Assembly: GCA_963920705.1 (NCBI GenBank)
Contig: OY987229.1
Span: 21,085,728-21,149,727, forward strand
Length of the DNA: 64,000 nt
Direction of reading: 5' to 3'
DNA from: Odiellus spinosus
Taxonomy: Eukaryota; Arthropoda; Arachnida; Opiliones; Phalangiidae
In this document: piece by piece, positions 45,536 through 56,082 of the stretch
Layout of the letters: the number at the start of each line of letters is the position of its first letter
How positions within the stretch are numbered: position 1 is the stretch's first letter
Program-made: the position numbers and the translations under genes
The notes under the pieces: generated by a model
What the model was told of the DNA's origin: nothing
Database searches by the model: none
What the model saw: the letters and a program-made list of their open reading frames with translations, nothing else

Positions 45536-46429
45536 ATAGAAAAATATTTAATTTCAAAAATTTTTAAAAATGAGCATATCCGGTTTAATTTTTTTGTTTT
45601 TTTTTTTTTTCTACTGAAAAATATTTCAAATGGCGCCAATTTTTTTTTTTCCTAATTTAAATATAGAGTAATGTGGCGTTAAGGTTTAAAGTATGTTATT
45701 TTTTTAGCGTCATATGTAAAAGGAAAAACTAGGTCGGATTCACAGACGAGTCCAATTTAATACTAAAGCCCCAAAAATATTATGCCATGCATGCACCCCG
45801 AAATATGATGTGTTTTCTACGACCTGTCAAAAATTCCAGATCGTTGAAAGGAACCCCTATCGATGGAATTAGAAAAAAACTAAAAAAAATAGGCGAGATA
45901 TAAAAAGACTGGTTCTAAAAGTAGAAATCAAATTTCAATATCAACTCCTATTAAAAAAAAACAAAATCATTGAGATTAAAGTTTCATCGCTTACTGAAAT
46001 TTGAATCTGATTTTGACCTCTATTTGATGGAGTTTATAATAGTGACAAACAATATTTTGGACCATGAAATTGCGTTCGTTAATTCTTGGATTATCTGAAA
46101 TATTAAAATATCTAATTTTCAATTTCATTGAACTTTATGAATGGACTCAAAACGAACGTTTCTGAAAACTCAGTAAACTCGTTAGCGTGTAATGTTATGG
46201 GCTGATGTATTCTACGTTACACCGGGTATACAAAAACATTCAAACTCTTCATTTTATTTTTCTTCGGACCCCAAGCTTAACAGTTTAACTCGACTAAGGA
46301 TATGACCTTAATCCAAATCCATCTTGAGATCTTGATCTCCAATCCGATCCCTTCTTTTAAAGTTCTTGGGAACTAGTATTATTGGAATAAAATGGCGAAT
46401 TTAATTTAAATATATGAGAAGTCACTTAC
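45536..46429. other. AT-rich non-coding stretch with T runs
   Basis: T homopolymers at 45589-45610 and 45639-45650. No gene recognised. Confidence 0.3.
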
Positions 46430-46520
46430 TAGGTCTTGGTTAAGATCCCAAGCGTTTCGCAAAGTTTCGCAGCAGTCGTTTTTCTTGAATCGTTTTGACG
46501 AAACTGCTTCGGGAACCACA
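46430..46520. repeat. Family N dispersed repeat, copy 2
   Basis: ACTAGGTCTTGG and GAAACTGCTTCGGGAACCAC match 7608-7725. Confidence 0.5.
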
Positions 46521-46870
46521 GGGTGACCACATTTCCTATTTTTTCACGTCCTTCCTATTTTCTCCTATATTTCTACTCAAAATCTCTAGTTAAGGGCAAA
46601 GTTCTAAATCATACTGTCAGCTGTGGCTGTATAAGATTATTTTAGCTTAACTGTACATTTTCCAGTTAAAATAGTCTGTAAAATTCCATACTATTTAAGT
46701 AATTGGATCATATTAATACCATGTTTAAACCGGTGGTGAGAGTTGTGATGCAATAATAAACACGGTTCCTACTTTTAATTAGTTATTTTACCATTTTATC
46801 ATATATTTTACACTTCTTCCTATTTTATCCTATATTTTCCTATATTTCCTATATAGGATTTTCAAATTTT
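46521..46870. repeat. TTCCTATTTT-bounded dispersed repeat
   Basis: Opens GGGTGACCACATTTCCTATT and TTCCTATTTTCTCCTATATT, and closes with TTCCTATTTTATCCTATATT and TTTCCTATATAGG before AAATTTTCAGTGG. The paired TTCCTAT blocks at both ends suggest a bounded element. No other copy in the window. Confidence 0.45.
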
Positions 46871-47624
46871 CAGTGGTTAGAGTAAGGAAATAATTCTAAA
46901 GTTAGGTTTAAATAAATTCTTGATGCTCCCCCTTAAATATACGATATTATACACCAGTACTTTTTCGTTCGTCGTAATAAAGACATTTATCTTTAATTAA
47001 TCAGCGACGGTTTTATTAAGTTAAATGTCATTTTTGACCGCGAGTGGGCCCGTACATATAGCTTCAATTTTGTTATAAATCATGTTTTTTAAAAAAAAAA
47101 TGAGTTATTATAGCAAATGCGCTGCTGGTATTAGCTCCGTGGTACGCGATAAAAATCATCCTTTGGCTAAGATGAAATTTAATTTCGTAATTGTAGTACA
47201 TAGCCTGGGAATTTCTTACGCTCCGGGCGTTCTTACGTGGAAACTTATAATTGGGTTTTTGGCTTATTTATCATCTCTTTAATAAATCGCGTGTATAAAT
47301 GCATAACGGAGGGGGCGGCGTACGATACGCCCTCTATTAAAGAGGGCTAAAGCTTTTAAAAAATATATAAATTGCTCGATAGATTAACCATGATTTTGGG
47401 TTTATATTTAGGCTTACGCTTCTAGTCTTTGCATGTAATCTATCATGAAAGTCCCGAAAGAAAAAGGTTGTGTGGTTTTCACTAGGGAACACTTGGGATC
47501 TAGGTACTGTTCGAACAATTTTACACGAGACCCAGTGTATTTCATCGTAATCTTATTGGTTCTAATTTGGGTATGCATTTGATTGAATTTAAAACGGTCA
47601 AGGATCGAGGGGTTACTTTTCATT
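46871..47624. other. Non-coding stretch
   Basis: The frame 47082-47282 opens with a poly-A-encoded lysine run and is followed by AATAAA at 47280, but I do not recognise it and would not call a gene. Otherwise nothing. Confidence 0.3.
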
Positions 47625-48328
47625 AATTCCCGAAATGATCGACACCGTCGATAACATATTCCCGAAATGATCGACACCGTCGATAAGATTCACAAAATGA
47701 TCGACACCGTCGATAACAGATTCCCAAAATGATCGACATCGTCGATAACAGATTCCCAAAATGATCGACACCGTCGATAACAGATTCCCAAAATGATCGA
47801 CATCGTCGATAACAGATTCCCAAAATGATCGACACCGTCGATAACAGATTCCCAAAATGATCGACACCGTCGATAACAGATTCCCAAAATGATCGACACC
47901 GTCGATAACAGATTCCCAAAATGATCGACACCGTCGATAACAGATTCCCAAAATGATCGACACCGTCGATAACAGATTCCCAAAATGATCGACACCGTCG
48001 ATAACAGATTCCCAAAATGATCGACACCGTCGATAACAGATTCCCAAAATGATCGACACCGTCGATAACAGATTCCCAAAATGATCGACACCGTCGATAA
48101 CAGATTCCCAAAATGATCGACACCGTCGATAACAGATTCCCAAAATGATCGACACCGTCGATAACAGATTCCCAAAATGATCGACACCGTCGATAACAGA
48201 TTCCCAAAATGATCGACACCGTCGATAACAGATTCCCAAAATGATCGACACCGTCGATAACAGATTCCCAAAATGATCGACACCGTCGATAACAGATTCC
48301 CAAAATGATCGACACCGTCGATAACAGA
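47625..48328. repeat. Minisatellite 7: 32-bp unit, about 22 copies
   Basis: The unit is AGATTCCCAAAATGATCGAC plus ACCGTCGATAAC. The left edge is degenerate (CCGAAATG, shortened unit near 47687) and two units near 47735 and 47798 share a C-to-T change (GACATCGTC) two units apart. From 47840 the array is almost perfect. Because 32 is not a multiple of 3, a 96-base cycle keeps all minus frames open; those long frames are artefacts. Confidence 0.97.
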
Positions 48329-48330
48329 GA

Positions 48331-48461
48331 TTTGGGTCGAAATGATCGAATTTCATATGATCGATTGAGTTAAAAAACTAACCTAACCTAACCTAAATAT
48401 TTCGATCATTTAATCCAAAAAACTGGTTTCGATCACTTAAAAGTCGATCAATTGGGACGAT
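48331..48461 (+). repeat. Family G dispersed repeat, copy 1, between two array blocks
   Basis: Ordered motifs: TTTGGGTCGAAATGATCGAA, TTTCATATGATCGATTGAG, (CCTAA)3, ATTTCGATCATTTAATCCAA, ACTGGTTTCGATCACTTAAA, AGTCGATCAATTGGGAC. The whole order is repeated in reverse at 60650-60796. It separates the main array from three further array units at 48473. Confidence 0.9.
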
Positions 48462-48472
48462 ACCGATAACGG

Positions 48473-48566
48473 ATTCCCAAAATGATCGACACCGTCGATA
48501 ACAGATTCCCAAAATGATCGACACCGTCGATAACAAATTCCCAAAATGATCGACACCGTCGATAAA
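48473..48566. repeat. Minisatellite 7, detached three-unit block
   Basis: Three units of the same 32-bp repeat after the family G segment, in the same orientation as the main array. Confidence 0.95.
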
Positions 48567-49028
48567 ATTCTTAAATTAATCAGACACAAGGTAACAAATA
48601 ACAAGTCCCAAATTAAACATGATATTAATTTTTTAATACTTCAGATTCTTAATTGAATTAATTTAATTAGTCTTAATAACTTAGCATATTAATTATACTT
48701 GTTATAAAATTAACAAACTTTTTCTAAAGAGAATAAAATTTCAATTAAAGCTTATACGCACGATATTGTTTTAAATTAATAGTGGTTAAGCAATTATTTT
48801 TTCAAACCGGTTTAAAACACGGAAAAAAATAATTAAATTAGCCAAATTAATGAGGTAAAAAGTTCTCCCCGTTATAATTTTCGAATTAAGTACCGGTATA
48901 CGTATAATTGGAGAAACGCGCGCTATGTACAAATATAATTACTCTTTTATTCCGTGTTTAATCAAACACGATATAAAATTAAACGAGTTATTCCGGGTTC
49001 AAGGATGCCTTCAAAAATTCCTCTAGCT
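48567..49028. other. AT-rich non-coding stretch
   Basis: No gene or repeat recognised. Confidence 0.3.
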
Positions 49029-49032
49029 TTAA

Positions 49033-49636
49033 AGGGATAATGCAACCTAATAACAAGTGATTTTTAATCGATTCCTTATCGTTTAAATATGCCTAATCCA
49101 ACAGTAAACAAATTCTCAAACAAATATTAAACTAGAAATAAATTTAAAAGTTAACCCGGAAAATAGGCTTAACGATATTCATGGAGATCCGAAATTGCCT
49201 CCGTGTAAGGTCTAGCAACCAATGAGCGAAGGTCCGTCATTCACGAGACTTAAAATTGCATTCTTATACGCGAGCAAGAAGGATCAGATGAGGAGAGGAA
49301 AAGTGTTTCTGCGTTGAGTTAGAGAGAGAAGAGCCAACCTCCCACTCGGGTGGAAAGGGGGGATAGGAAATTCTCGAGGTAAACTGTTGTCACGTGGTCG
49401 CTAGCTAGGGCGTCTCATAAAGGATTCGTTTTACCCACGTGACAACAATTTACCACGAAGCATCTCTACTCCGTCTGTCCCCCGTTCTCCCAGAGTGGGA
49501 GTTTAGGCCGACGCAGTATGGCCGCGCCGTTCCCACTTTTCCTCTCCTTATCTGATCCTTCTTGACGCGAGGAAATCAGAATCTCCATGAATCCCGCTAA
49601 GCCTATTTTACGGGTAAGTTTTAAATTTAATTTTTA
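49033..49636 (+). mobile_element. Family C element (C5) split by family B copy 3
   Basis: TTAA at 49029-49032 precedes AGGGATAATGCAACC, then the whole left arm (ATTCCTTATCGTTTAAATA, ACTAGAAATAAATTTAAAAG, AAATAGGCTTAACG, ATGGAGATC). The centre is cut by B3 at 49275-49564, and C resumes GAAATCAGAATCTCCATGAA, GCTAAGCCTATTTTACGGGT. The right outer arm is missing beyond about 49636. Confidence 0.85.
49275..49564 (+). mobile_element. Family B element, copy 3, nested in family C
   Basis: A 290-bp copy. Perfect 7-bp duplication ACGCGAG at 49268-49274 and 49565-49571. The nesting in C5 gives clean boundaries and shows that B moved after this C copy was in place. Confidence 0.96.
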
Positions 49637-50524
49637 CGTAACCATGAGCAGTCAATTAAGGTTAAAAATTCAACCAAATCTTTCATTTCATGTCACCTTT
49701 AGTATACTTTGTTTAATTAAAATTAATTGCTCCGAAAATACGGTACAATACATGCGCTGTACTCTACTGTTTTTCATTCAGACGAAGATGCAGTAGTTTA
49801 TTCGGTGAAAAGGAAAATGCCTTATTTTTTTTATTCATTTCCTTGTAATAAGCAGGCAACGGCCCGGTACTTTAAGATTAATGGGTTTTCAGGAAATTGG
49901 TAGTATTTTCTTCTTCTTGGCATCCTTTTTCGGAAATTAAGCTTTGACATTTCAGTATAATATAGCAGACTAAACTATCTTCTGTGAAAAAAGGGGAAAA
50001 AAAGCTTGTTATGATAATATATTAGAGTTTCTAAGAAGATATTGATCTTTGAAAGATCTTTCAGTTTTGCTTTTTTAACAGAAGTTATTTTTCGTCGATT
50101 TCCATTTGAAAGATTTATCGACTTGTACGCCTAATATTACTTCCTGTTTTTTTTTTGTCAATGGAATTCAAAGTCGCTTTTGTTAGTTAAATAAAGCTGT
50201 GCCATGCAGGAATTTCAAACTCGTTGAAAAAAGACCATTGTACCTTCAAATATTCAATACAGGTATATTGAATTTATTTGAAAAAATAAATATTGAGATG
50301 TTTTTTTGGTAAATAAATTACGCTTACGCTTTGATTGAAATAATAAGCTCTTTTTTTGAATCTTGACAATAAGGACTTTTCATTTATGATTTTTCATTCA
50401 ACTTGCGCAGATTCTAGTGTCTGGTGAGAAGATCAACTTTCGGTATTGTAACCTTTCTCTCCATGCCCAGATATTTAAATTTTTCATCTGAGCCATCTCC
50501 ACTGATACAGAGAGGCTATCTGCT
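49637..50524. other. AT-rich non-coding stretch
   Basis: No gene recognised; the frame at 49587-49796 overlaps the end of C5 and is discounted. Confidence 0.3.
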
Positions 50525-50945
50525 TGGCATTATCTTTTCTTTACCGGTATGATCTTTGACTAACTTGACCAATGACCTCTTCTTGTCGCCGCTATATTAT
50601 TTGACTCACTTGAGGTGGTCTCTTCTTCTGGTAGGAATTATTTTTGACTTGCTACTGCTTCGTCTTCTGGTCGGAATTATTTTTGACTCACTTGATCCGA
50701 CCTCTTCTCCTTCCCGGCATAATCTTTGACCCACTTAACGCGGTCCCTGATTACATGGGCAATGTAGGAAGCTGCCTGGGACCTGCGCCACCTAGGGGCC
50801 TAGAGACCTACCTACCTAAGGTTAGAGGGGCCCCGAGACTTTCTACATGGCTTAAGGGGACCTTTCTTCTTCTTTCGCGTAATCTTTGACTCACTTGGTT
50901 CAACTATTCGTCCTTACTGGCATCATATTTAACTTAGTTGGGGCC
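50525..50945. repeat. Degenerate tandem repeat around TTTGACTCACTTG
   Basis: ATCTTTGACTAACTTGACC, TATTTGACTCACTTGAGG, ATTTTTGACTTGC, ATTTTTGACTCACTTGATCC, ATCTTTGACCCACTTAACG, ATCTTTGACTCACTTGGTT and ATATTTAACTTAGTTGG recur at about 45-65 bp, mostly preceded by CTTCT and a GGNAT word. A GC-rich insert with CTAGGGGCCTAGAGACC lies at 50750-50860. Confidence 0.75.
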
Positions 50946-51061
50946 CGATTTCTATAACTTCTAGAACTATATATGGTCGAAGGATGACCTAAATACAAAA
51001 AGGTGCATCAGTAATAAGCGTCTTGGTACAATCATAATTTAAGGGTGCACTATATTTCTAG

Positions 51062-51593
51062 CTACTTCTTGTAAATCCATGGCGAACTAGACGATTTCGA
51101 TGGCGTGCTTAACAGACTTAACTCTCTGCCGTTTAGTGTTATTTGTTTAAAATCGCCGGAAGGTTTATAATCCCCCGGGAAACGATGGTCATAAAAACTA
51201 TATATACATGGCCACAAATTCTTTCCCACCACGACCAACGGGACGTGGTTGTTTCTCGATTCGTTATACGATTCCGCGCATGTGCCGGAAGAGAACTTTC
51301 TTTGCGATGATAAAATGTGATAAAGCGACGCCTTCGACATGCGCGAGCGACAAAACACCGGCCACAAAGCGAGCGTCACACCAAAAGATAATATATTTGA
51401 CCTCCCGTTATGGATATACCTTTGTATCGCCTTTTGGAGCGCGAATATTTTCATCAGATTAGTAATGTGGAACGCGTTCTTACGCGACAGCTGCGGAATT
51501 AAACGCTCGACGTTTATTTTGTGGCTCAAAATAATTCCTTTCACCTTGCGTTACAATTTGAATCGCAAAGCGGAAGTAATATACGACTTATAA
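51062..51593 (-). other. GC-richer stretch with an undecided 160-codon frame
   Basis: The minus frame from 51544 down to 51062 is the longest non-repetitive frame in the window. It starts at GTG, not ATG; internal ATGs would give shorter products. Motifs visible are an ITNLMKIFALQKAIQRYI stretch and a serine-rich end. Two plus-strand frames (51208-51462, 51339-51593) overlap it, showing that low stop density here is partly compositional. I recognise no domain. It may be an exon, a decayed pseudogene or chance. Confidence 0.2.
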
Positions 51594-51716
51594 TATTAGC
51601 CGATACAATCGTATTACCAAAAGTTCATAAAGAAATTAACTTACAGTAGCGTAAAGACTGTCCTTCGCTTTAGAGTTTCAAGGGGTCGACTTTCATTTGA
51701 TAGATTGAAGTTAAAT

Positions 51717-52053
51717 CAGAAGCCGATGAAACCCTCCTTTGAAGTCTATTACTCCCGGGTCTTGTCTACCCCTCTCTGTATGGGTTATATTCAAAAAGCG
51801 CGATTCGTACGCCTTCTAACGGTAGATATTTTCGTAGCGGGAGTTCGTCGAGTGAATATCTCTAGCAGCCTTGAAGTTCGTCCAAAAAACGTCGTCGTTT
51901 GTGGAGAGAGAGAATTTCCAATTTTCCGTAGACAGGGGGTATGAAGTAGGACCCCTCCGATCTCGTAAAATTGGGAATTTTACCCATACAGAGAGGAGCG
52001 CTATATGGAACATTAGAGTAGTAGACTCCAAAGGAGGGTTTCATCTACTTCTG
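51717..52053 (+). mobile_element. Family A MITE, copy 10
   Basis: A 337-bp copy with the TCTAC right-end variant. Perfect 7-bp duplication GTTAAAT at 51710-51716 and 52054-52060, the same heptamer used by family E at 23562. It abuts a family G repeat. Confidence 0.95.
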
Positions 52054-52055
52054 GT

Positions 52056-52170
52056 TAAATTGGTTAAAAAAAACTAAACCTAACCTTCCCTAAGGCTTTT
52101 CGATCATTTGAAAATCTACCAGTTGGAAAACAAAAGTTTTCGATCATTTGAAAATCGATAAATTGAATAT
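52056..52170 (+). repeat. Family G dispersed repeat, copy 2 (diverged)
   Basis: AAACTAAACCTAACC, TTTTCGATCATTTGAAAATC and a second TTCGATCATTTGAAAATCGA follow the G order of 48380-48455. It is diverged, but it holds the exact motif that is amplified 900 bases further on. Confidence 0.65.
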
Positions 52171-53029
52171 AACCTCTGTCGAACAGGAACAGATTGATTT
52201 GAGGCACCCAAGTGGTTGACGATGGCATAGGTATTGAAACTTGAAAGGTTCATTTGATCTATTTGGTCGAATTCTGTTTAAATTTCCAATTTGGACCATT
52301 TTTGTCGAAATTAGACAAGTCCCATAATCAAGTCGGGTTGCTTGTCAATTTTAAGTGATCTGTAATCGAAATACATCGGAATAGTTAATAGGGTAGCTCA
52401 AAATGACGTTTCATGAACCTTGTGTGACAAGATGTCATCAATGACGCTCGGGCTGTTATTAAGAAGAGATATCCATCATAAAAAAAAAAAAAAAAAAAAA
52501 AAATCTCGCCCAAATGGAGAAATATACCATTGACATATCGTGGGAAAAACTAACTCCTATTAGGAAGAGGGAGGGAAAAAAAAAAACTGAAATTAAACAG
52601 GTTAGCACCTCTCCGCCCTACAGTCATTTAGGGTTTCGAGAGGTTAAATATCGTATTAAGATACATCCATTTTATGTAGAATTCATCATCGTTATAATTA
52701 TTTTGCGGAAACCGTAATTAAAAAATCATTTTCAATTTCATATTTCACACGAAATCGAAAACTGGATTCTACATAATCGTTTTCCATTTGTAAACTAATT
52801 CATTTCTTTTATTCTTTCATAAAACCCACGGAGTAATTAAAAAAAATATATGTATATCTTTAGCATATTATTTTAGTTTCGTCCTAAAGGGAGGGTGAAA
52901 AGAATATAATTTTTTATTATTAGCAAAGAAGCTGAAATGAATTGATCTACAATATTATATTATGATCAGTAACTATCCTTTACCTTATCATTATCGAGAA
53001 TTTGAAAGTTAATCAGTTAGATATAACCC
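52171..53029. other. AT-rich non-coding stretch with a poly-A run
   Basis: A run of about 24 A at 52480-52503. No retroelement body or coding frame adjoins it, so it is a simple homopolymer. Nothing else recognised. Confidence 0.35.
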
Positions 53030-53582
53030 CTTGATGATCAGTTGGACAAAACCCCTTGTCGATCATTTTAAAGTCGATCAATTGCTCAAAACCCTTGTCG
53101 ATCATTTGAAAGTCGATCAATTGAGCAAAACCCTTGTCGATCATTTGAAAGTCGATCAATTGAGCAAAACCCTTGTCGATCATTTGAAAGTCGATCAATT
53201 GCTCAAAACCCTTGTCGATCATTTGAAAGTCGATCAATTGCTCAAAACCCCTTGTCGATCATTTGAAAGTTGATCAATTGGACAAAACCCCTTGACGATC
53301 ATTTGAAAGTCGATCAATTGCTCAAAACCCCTTGACGATCATTTGAAAGTCGATCAATTGCTCAAAACCCCTTGACGATCATTTGAAAGTCGATCAATTG
53401 CTCAAAACCCTTGTCGATCATTTGAAATTCGATCAATTGGACAAAACCCCTTAACGATCATTTGAAAGTCGATCAATTGCTCAAAACCCCTTGACGATCA
53501 TTTGAAAGTCGATCAATTGGACAAAACCCCTTGACGATCATTTGAGCAAAACCCTTTTCGATCATTTAAAAGTCGATCAAAT
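53030..53582. repeat. Minisatellite 8: 39-40-bp unit, about 14 copies
   Basis: The unit is CTTGTCGATCATTTGAAAGT plus CGATCAATTGCTCAAAACC. Linkers vary between GCTCAAAA, GAGCAAAA and GGACAAAA, and CTTGTCG with CTTGACG. The core CGATCATTTGAAAGTCGATC matches family G. Confidence 0.96.
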
Positions 53583-53859
53583 GTATCTACATCTATAACC
53601 ACTCTTCATTATCTTTCTAAACAACATGCTTTTAGCGATAAATGTATAGGAAATTGTGTTTTCCATTAGTTTTAAAACAACCCATAAAAATCCTTATATA
53701 AAATGATACAAGCAAGTGTTACTTTAGCTATAAAAAGTAAACACATGGCAATATTGCTCTTATAAAGTCGTAACGTTTTATATATATATTACGTTTTATA
53801 ATCTAACCTTCTTATTTTTATTGGTATTCTACGATGGATTTTTCACCCATTAGCGCAAC
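53583..53859. other. AT-rich non-coding stretch
   Basis: No gene or repeat recognised. Confidence 0.3.
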
Positions 53860-54260
53860 CCTCCCTGTTTTATCTCTGGTACGAAGGGTAGAGGGGTAAG
53901 GGGTAGGGTTTGATTCCGATGGACCCAAAAGCGTAGCCCGGGGTTTAATTTATTTATATTGGGCGCGGAATTTTGCGCGTAGTTCGCCGGGAGAAAGATC
54001 CCGAGAGAGAGGCGCTGGTTACGTAAGAGTATTAAGCGAGTATTAAGGCCGCTAAGCGCGTCTTTCGGCTCTCGCCTAACCCGTCTTTTGGCGCCAATCG
54101 TTTTTACTTAATATTATTCCGGAAAGTTCTTTCGTCCGTAAAACTTGACCCCTCCGTTGCTAAGCAACGTTTAAAAGTATTGTTGACCCCCGCCCAATGA
54201 CTCTGGCATCAGCAGCGTCGGTTTTATAATGTCGCCTTGGAATGTGGTTAATTGTAGCTT
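53860..54260. promoter_or_regulatory. CpG-rich, promoter-like stretch
   Basis: Strong local rise in GC and CpG (GGGCGCGGAATTTTGCGCG, CGCTAAGCGCGTCTTTCGG, TTTTGGCGCCAATCG), with an X-box at 54156. A promoter or CpG-rich first exon is plausible, but no exon is identified on either side. Confidence 0.35.
54156..54168. promoter_or_regulatory. Perfect RFX X-box dyad
   Basis: GTTGCTAAGCAAC is a perfect inverted repeat about a central A, and fits the RFX consensus RYYNYY-N-RRNRAC. X-boxes in promoters bind RFX factors, which in animals drive ciliary genes. Its location within a CpG-rich stretch fits a promoter. Confidence 0.4.
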
Positions 54261-54299
54261 TCGAAGCTCCCGAAAAAAACTAAAAAGCCTCGGGCTTAG

Positions 54300-55030
54300 C
54301 GCCCCCTTTATCCCACCCCCTCCCCTCCATTTTTACATTTTTTTCTTTTCCCAAAAATATTTTTTTAGCCTCACCCTACCCCCCTCTTTATAGCCTCTTT
54401 TCTTTAGTAAGGGGTACTATTCCCGGGTTTTGTGAGATTCCTATTTTTATCACCCCCCCCCCTCTGACCCCCGCCACTCTCCACCATCCCATCTTCTCCC
54501 AATTTCGTGTTTAATTGTAATTGGGTCTTCTCATGCACGACGCTCGCAGCGCTCTGGTGAGAGAGAAACAACCCTGGCTAGTCCGTAATAATACTTGTTT
54601 TAAAAACTATAATGATACCCCCGATTTCAAAAATGTCCTTCCAAAACCCCCATTTAAAGTTACCCTTAAAAACCCTCCTTCAAAACTAGCCCCTCATCCA
54701 AATTTCTTTCCTTAAAATACCCTTAAAATTACCCCTACTTTAAAGCTCGCTACACAAAATCCCCTTTAAAGACACCTTTCAAAGTTCTCTTTAAAACTCC
54801 CTCTTCAGTACCCCATAAAATCCCTCTGCCCCTATCTCCCGGTTAAATTCTTCAAAGCCCCTGTTAAATAACTCTTCGAAGCCCTCCCCTTAAGGCCACT
54901 TTTAGTCTCTACCCCCTCAAACCTAGTCACTTCAAAATTAGCCCCTTAAAAATTCCCTCCAAAAATATCTTCCCCAAAATTAAATTTCTCACATCCGAAA
55001 TCCTTCTCAAAATCCATGTCCAAAACTTAA
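54300..55030. repeat. C/A-rich degenerate low-complexity repeat
   Basis: Many CCCYTTWAAA and TTCAAARCCCC words (for example CCTTTAAAGACACC, CTCTTCGAAGCCCTCCCC) at irregular 15-25 base spacing, with CT-rich and C homopolymer runs at 54300-54480. No coding frame. Confidence 0.6.
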
Positions 55031-55910
55031 TGTTGACTGATTTTCGACTTAGGCCAAAGGTGCAATGGGTTGGGCTTCACCTTGAACATTGAAGCTAAGC
55101 GGTTTGAACACTTTTACAGGCGTTACACTGTAGATTTCGTGTTAATATATAGATAAAATTTAATTTATATTAGAGCCATGAAATGAATCGAAATAAAATT
55201 AAATCCAAAACATTATTTTATTCGAACAACGTTCTATTTAACAACCGGAACGAATGTATTAGTTACCTTTAAAATTTCGTAAAATGAATATCTGAAAAAC
55301 TTAATATAAACCATTTTTTTTTATTCGCAACTCGGAGGAATGCAACCTCGCGTGCCTTCTTAACCACAAAAATGTTTCTGTCCCTTCGTGACATTTCGTG
55401 GTCTCCCTTCTGACATTGGATCTCCCGACACGCTTTGTTAAAAATAAAAAAATTCCTCCATTAGATTTTATTGTTTTAAAATATACGAATTGTATCGAAA
55501 AATAATTTAATTTGTACGCTTTTGGCATCGCTCATTATATAAGTTTTTAACGCCAATTAAGCGGGAAACTGAGCTGATATTTGCATTGTCAGCGGCCATC
55601 ACACATATGAATATTTATGAATCTACCATTTTAATTTTGAAGAGATCTATAAACGCGCACGGTTCAATGAATGTCCTTTTGTTCAACCCGATAAAATTAA
55701 TTAAAGATAGTTATAGTTTCAATTTGATGACATAGTTTATAATTACGCACGTAAATTCTAATGAGGATAGTATAAAAATGTTTGTTCTTACAGGGAGGAT
55801 TTAAAAAATGTGCATAAATTATATCTTAGGATATGCAAATGTGCATAAATTCTAATCCCGCGAAGTTAATCACTCAGGAAATAGATCCATATTTCACTGT
55901 CATTATAAAT
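55031..55910. other. AT-rich non-coding stretch
   Basis: ATGTGCATAAATT is present twice (55808 and 55840). No gene recognised. Confidence 0.3.
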
Positions 55911-56082
55911 TGAAACCCATTCAACCAATCGCGTAACGCTCTGCCTTCCAGCGAACAAAATACTCATGGCACGCGCAATGTCGCGCGCATTATTTATCAC
56001 TTCTCGCGCAATAATTGGGCGTGCCCCCTAGCATTATGTTCCCTGGAAGGCAGGGCGTTACACGATTGGTTGATGGGGTTTT
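55911..56082. repeat. Inverted repeat of about 170 bp
   Basis: AACCAATCGCGTAACGCTCT and GCCTTCCAG on the left pair with CTGGAAGGCAGGGCGTTACA and CGATTGGTTGATGGG on the right. The GC-rich centre contains CGCGCAATGTCGCGCGCATT. MITE-like, but no target duplication is decided. Confidence 0.8.

Noticed and set aside
47082-47282. Small gene of 66 codons followed by AATAAA
   Set aside because: It begins with a poly-A-encoded lysine run, has no recognised similarity, and the hexamer is common in AT-rich DNA.
47613-48356. Minus-strand frames of 197-247 codons
   Set aside because: All three frames are open with a 32-residue cycle that follows from a 32-bp repeat. This is a repeat artefact, not a protein.
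52480-52503. Poly-A tail of a retroelement
   Set aside because: No upstream retroelement body, coding frame or target duplication is visible; a simple A run is enough.
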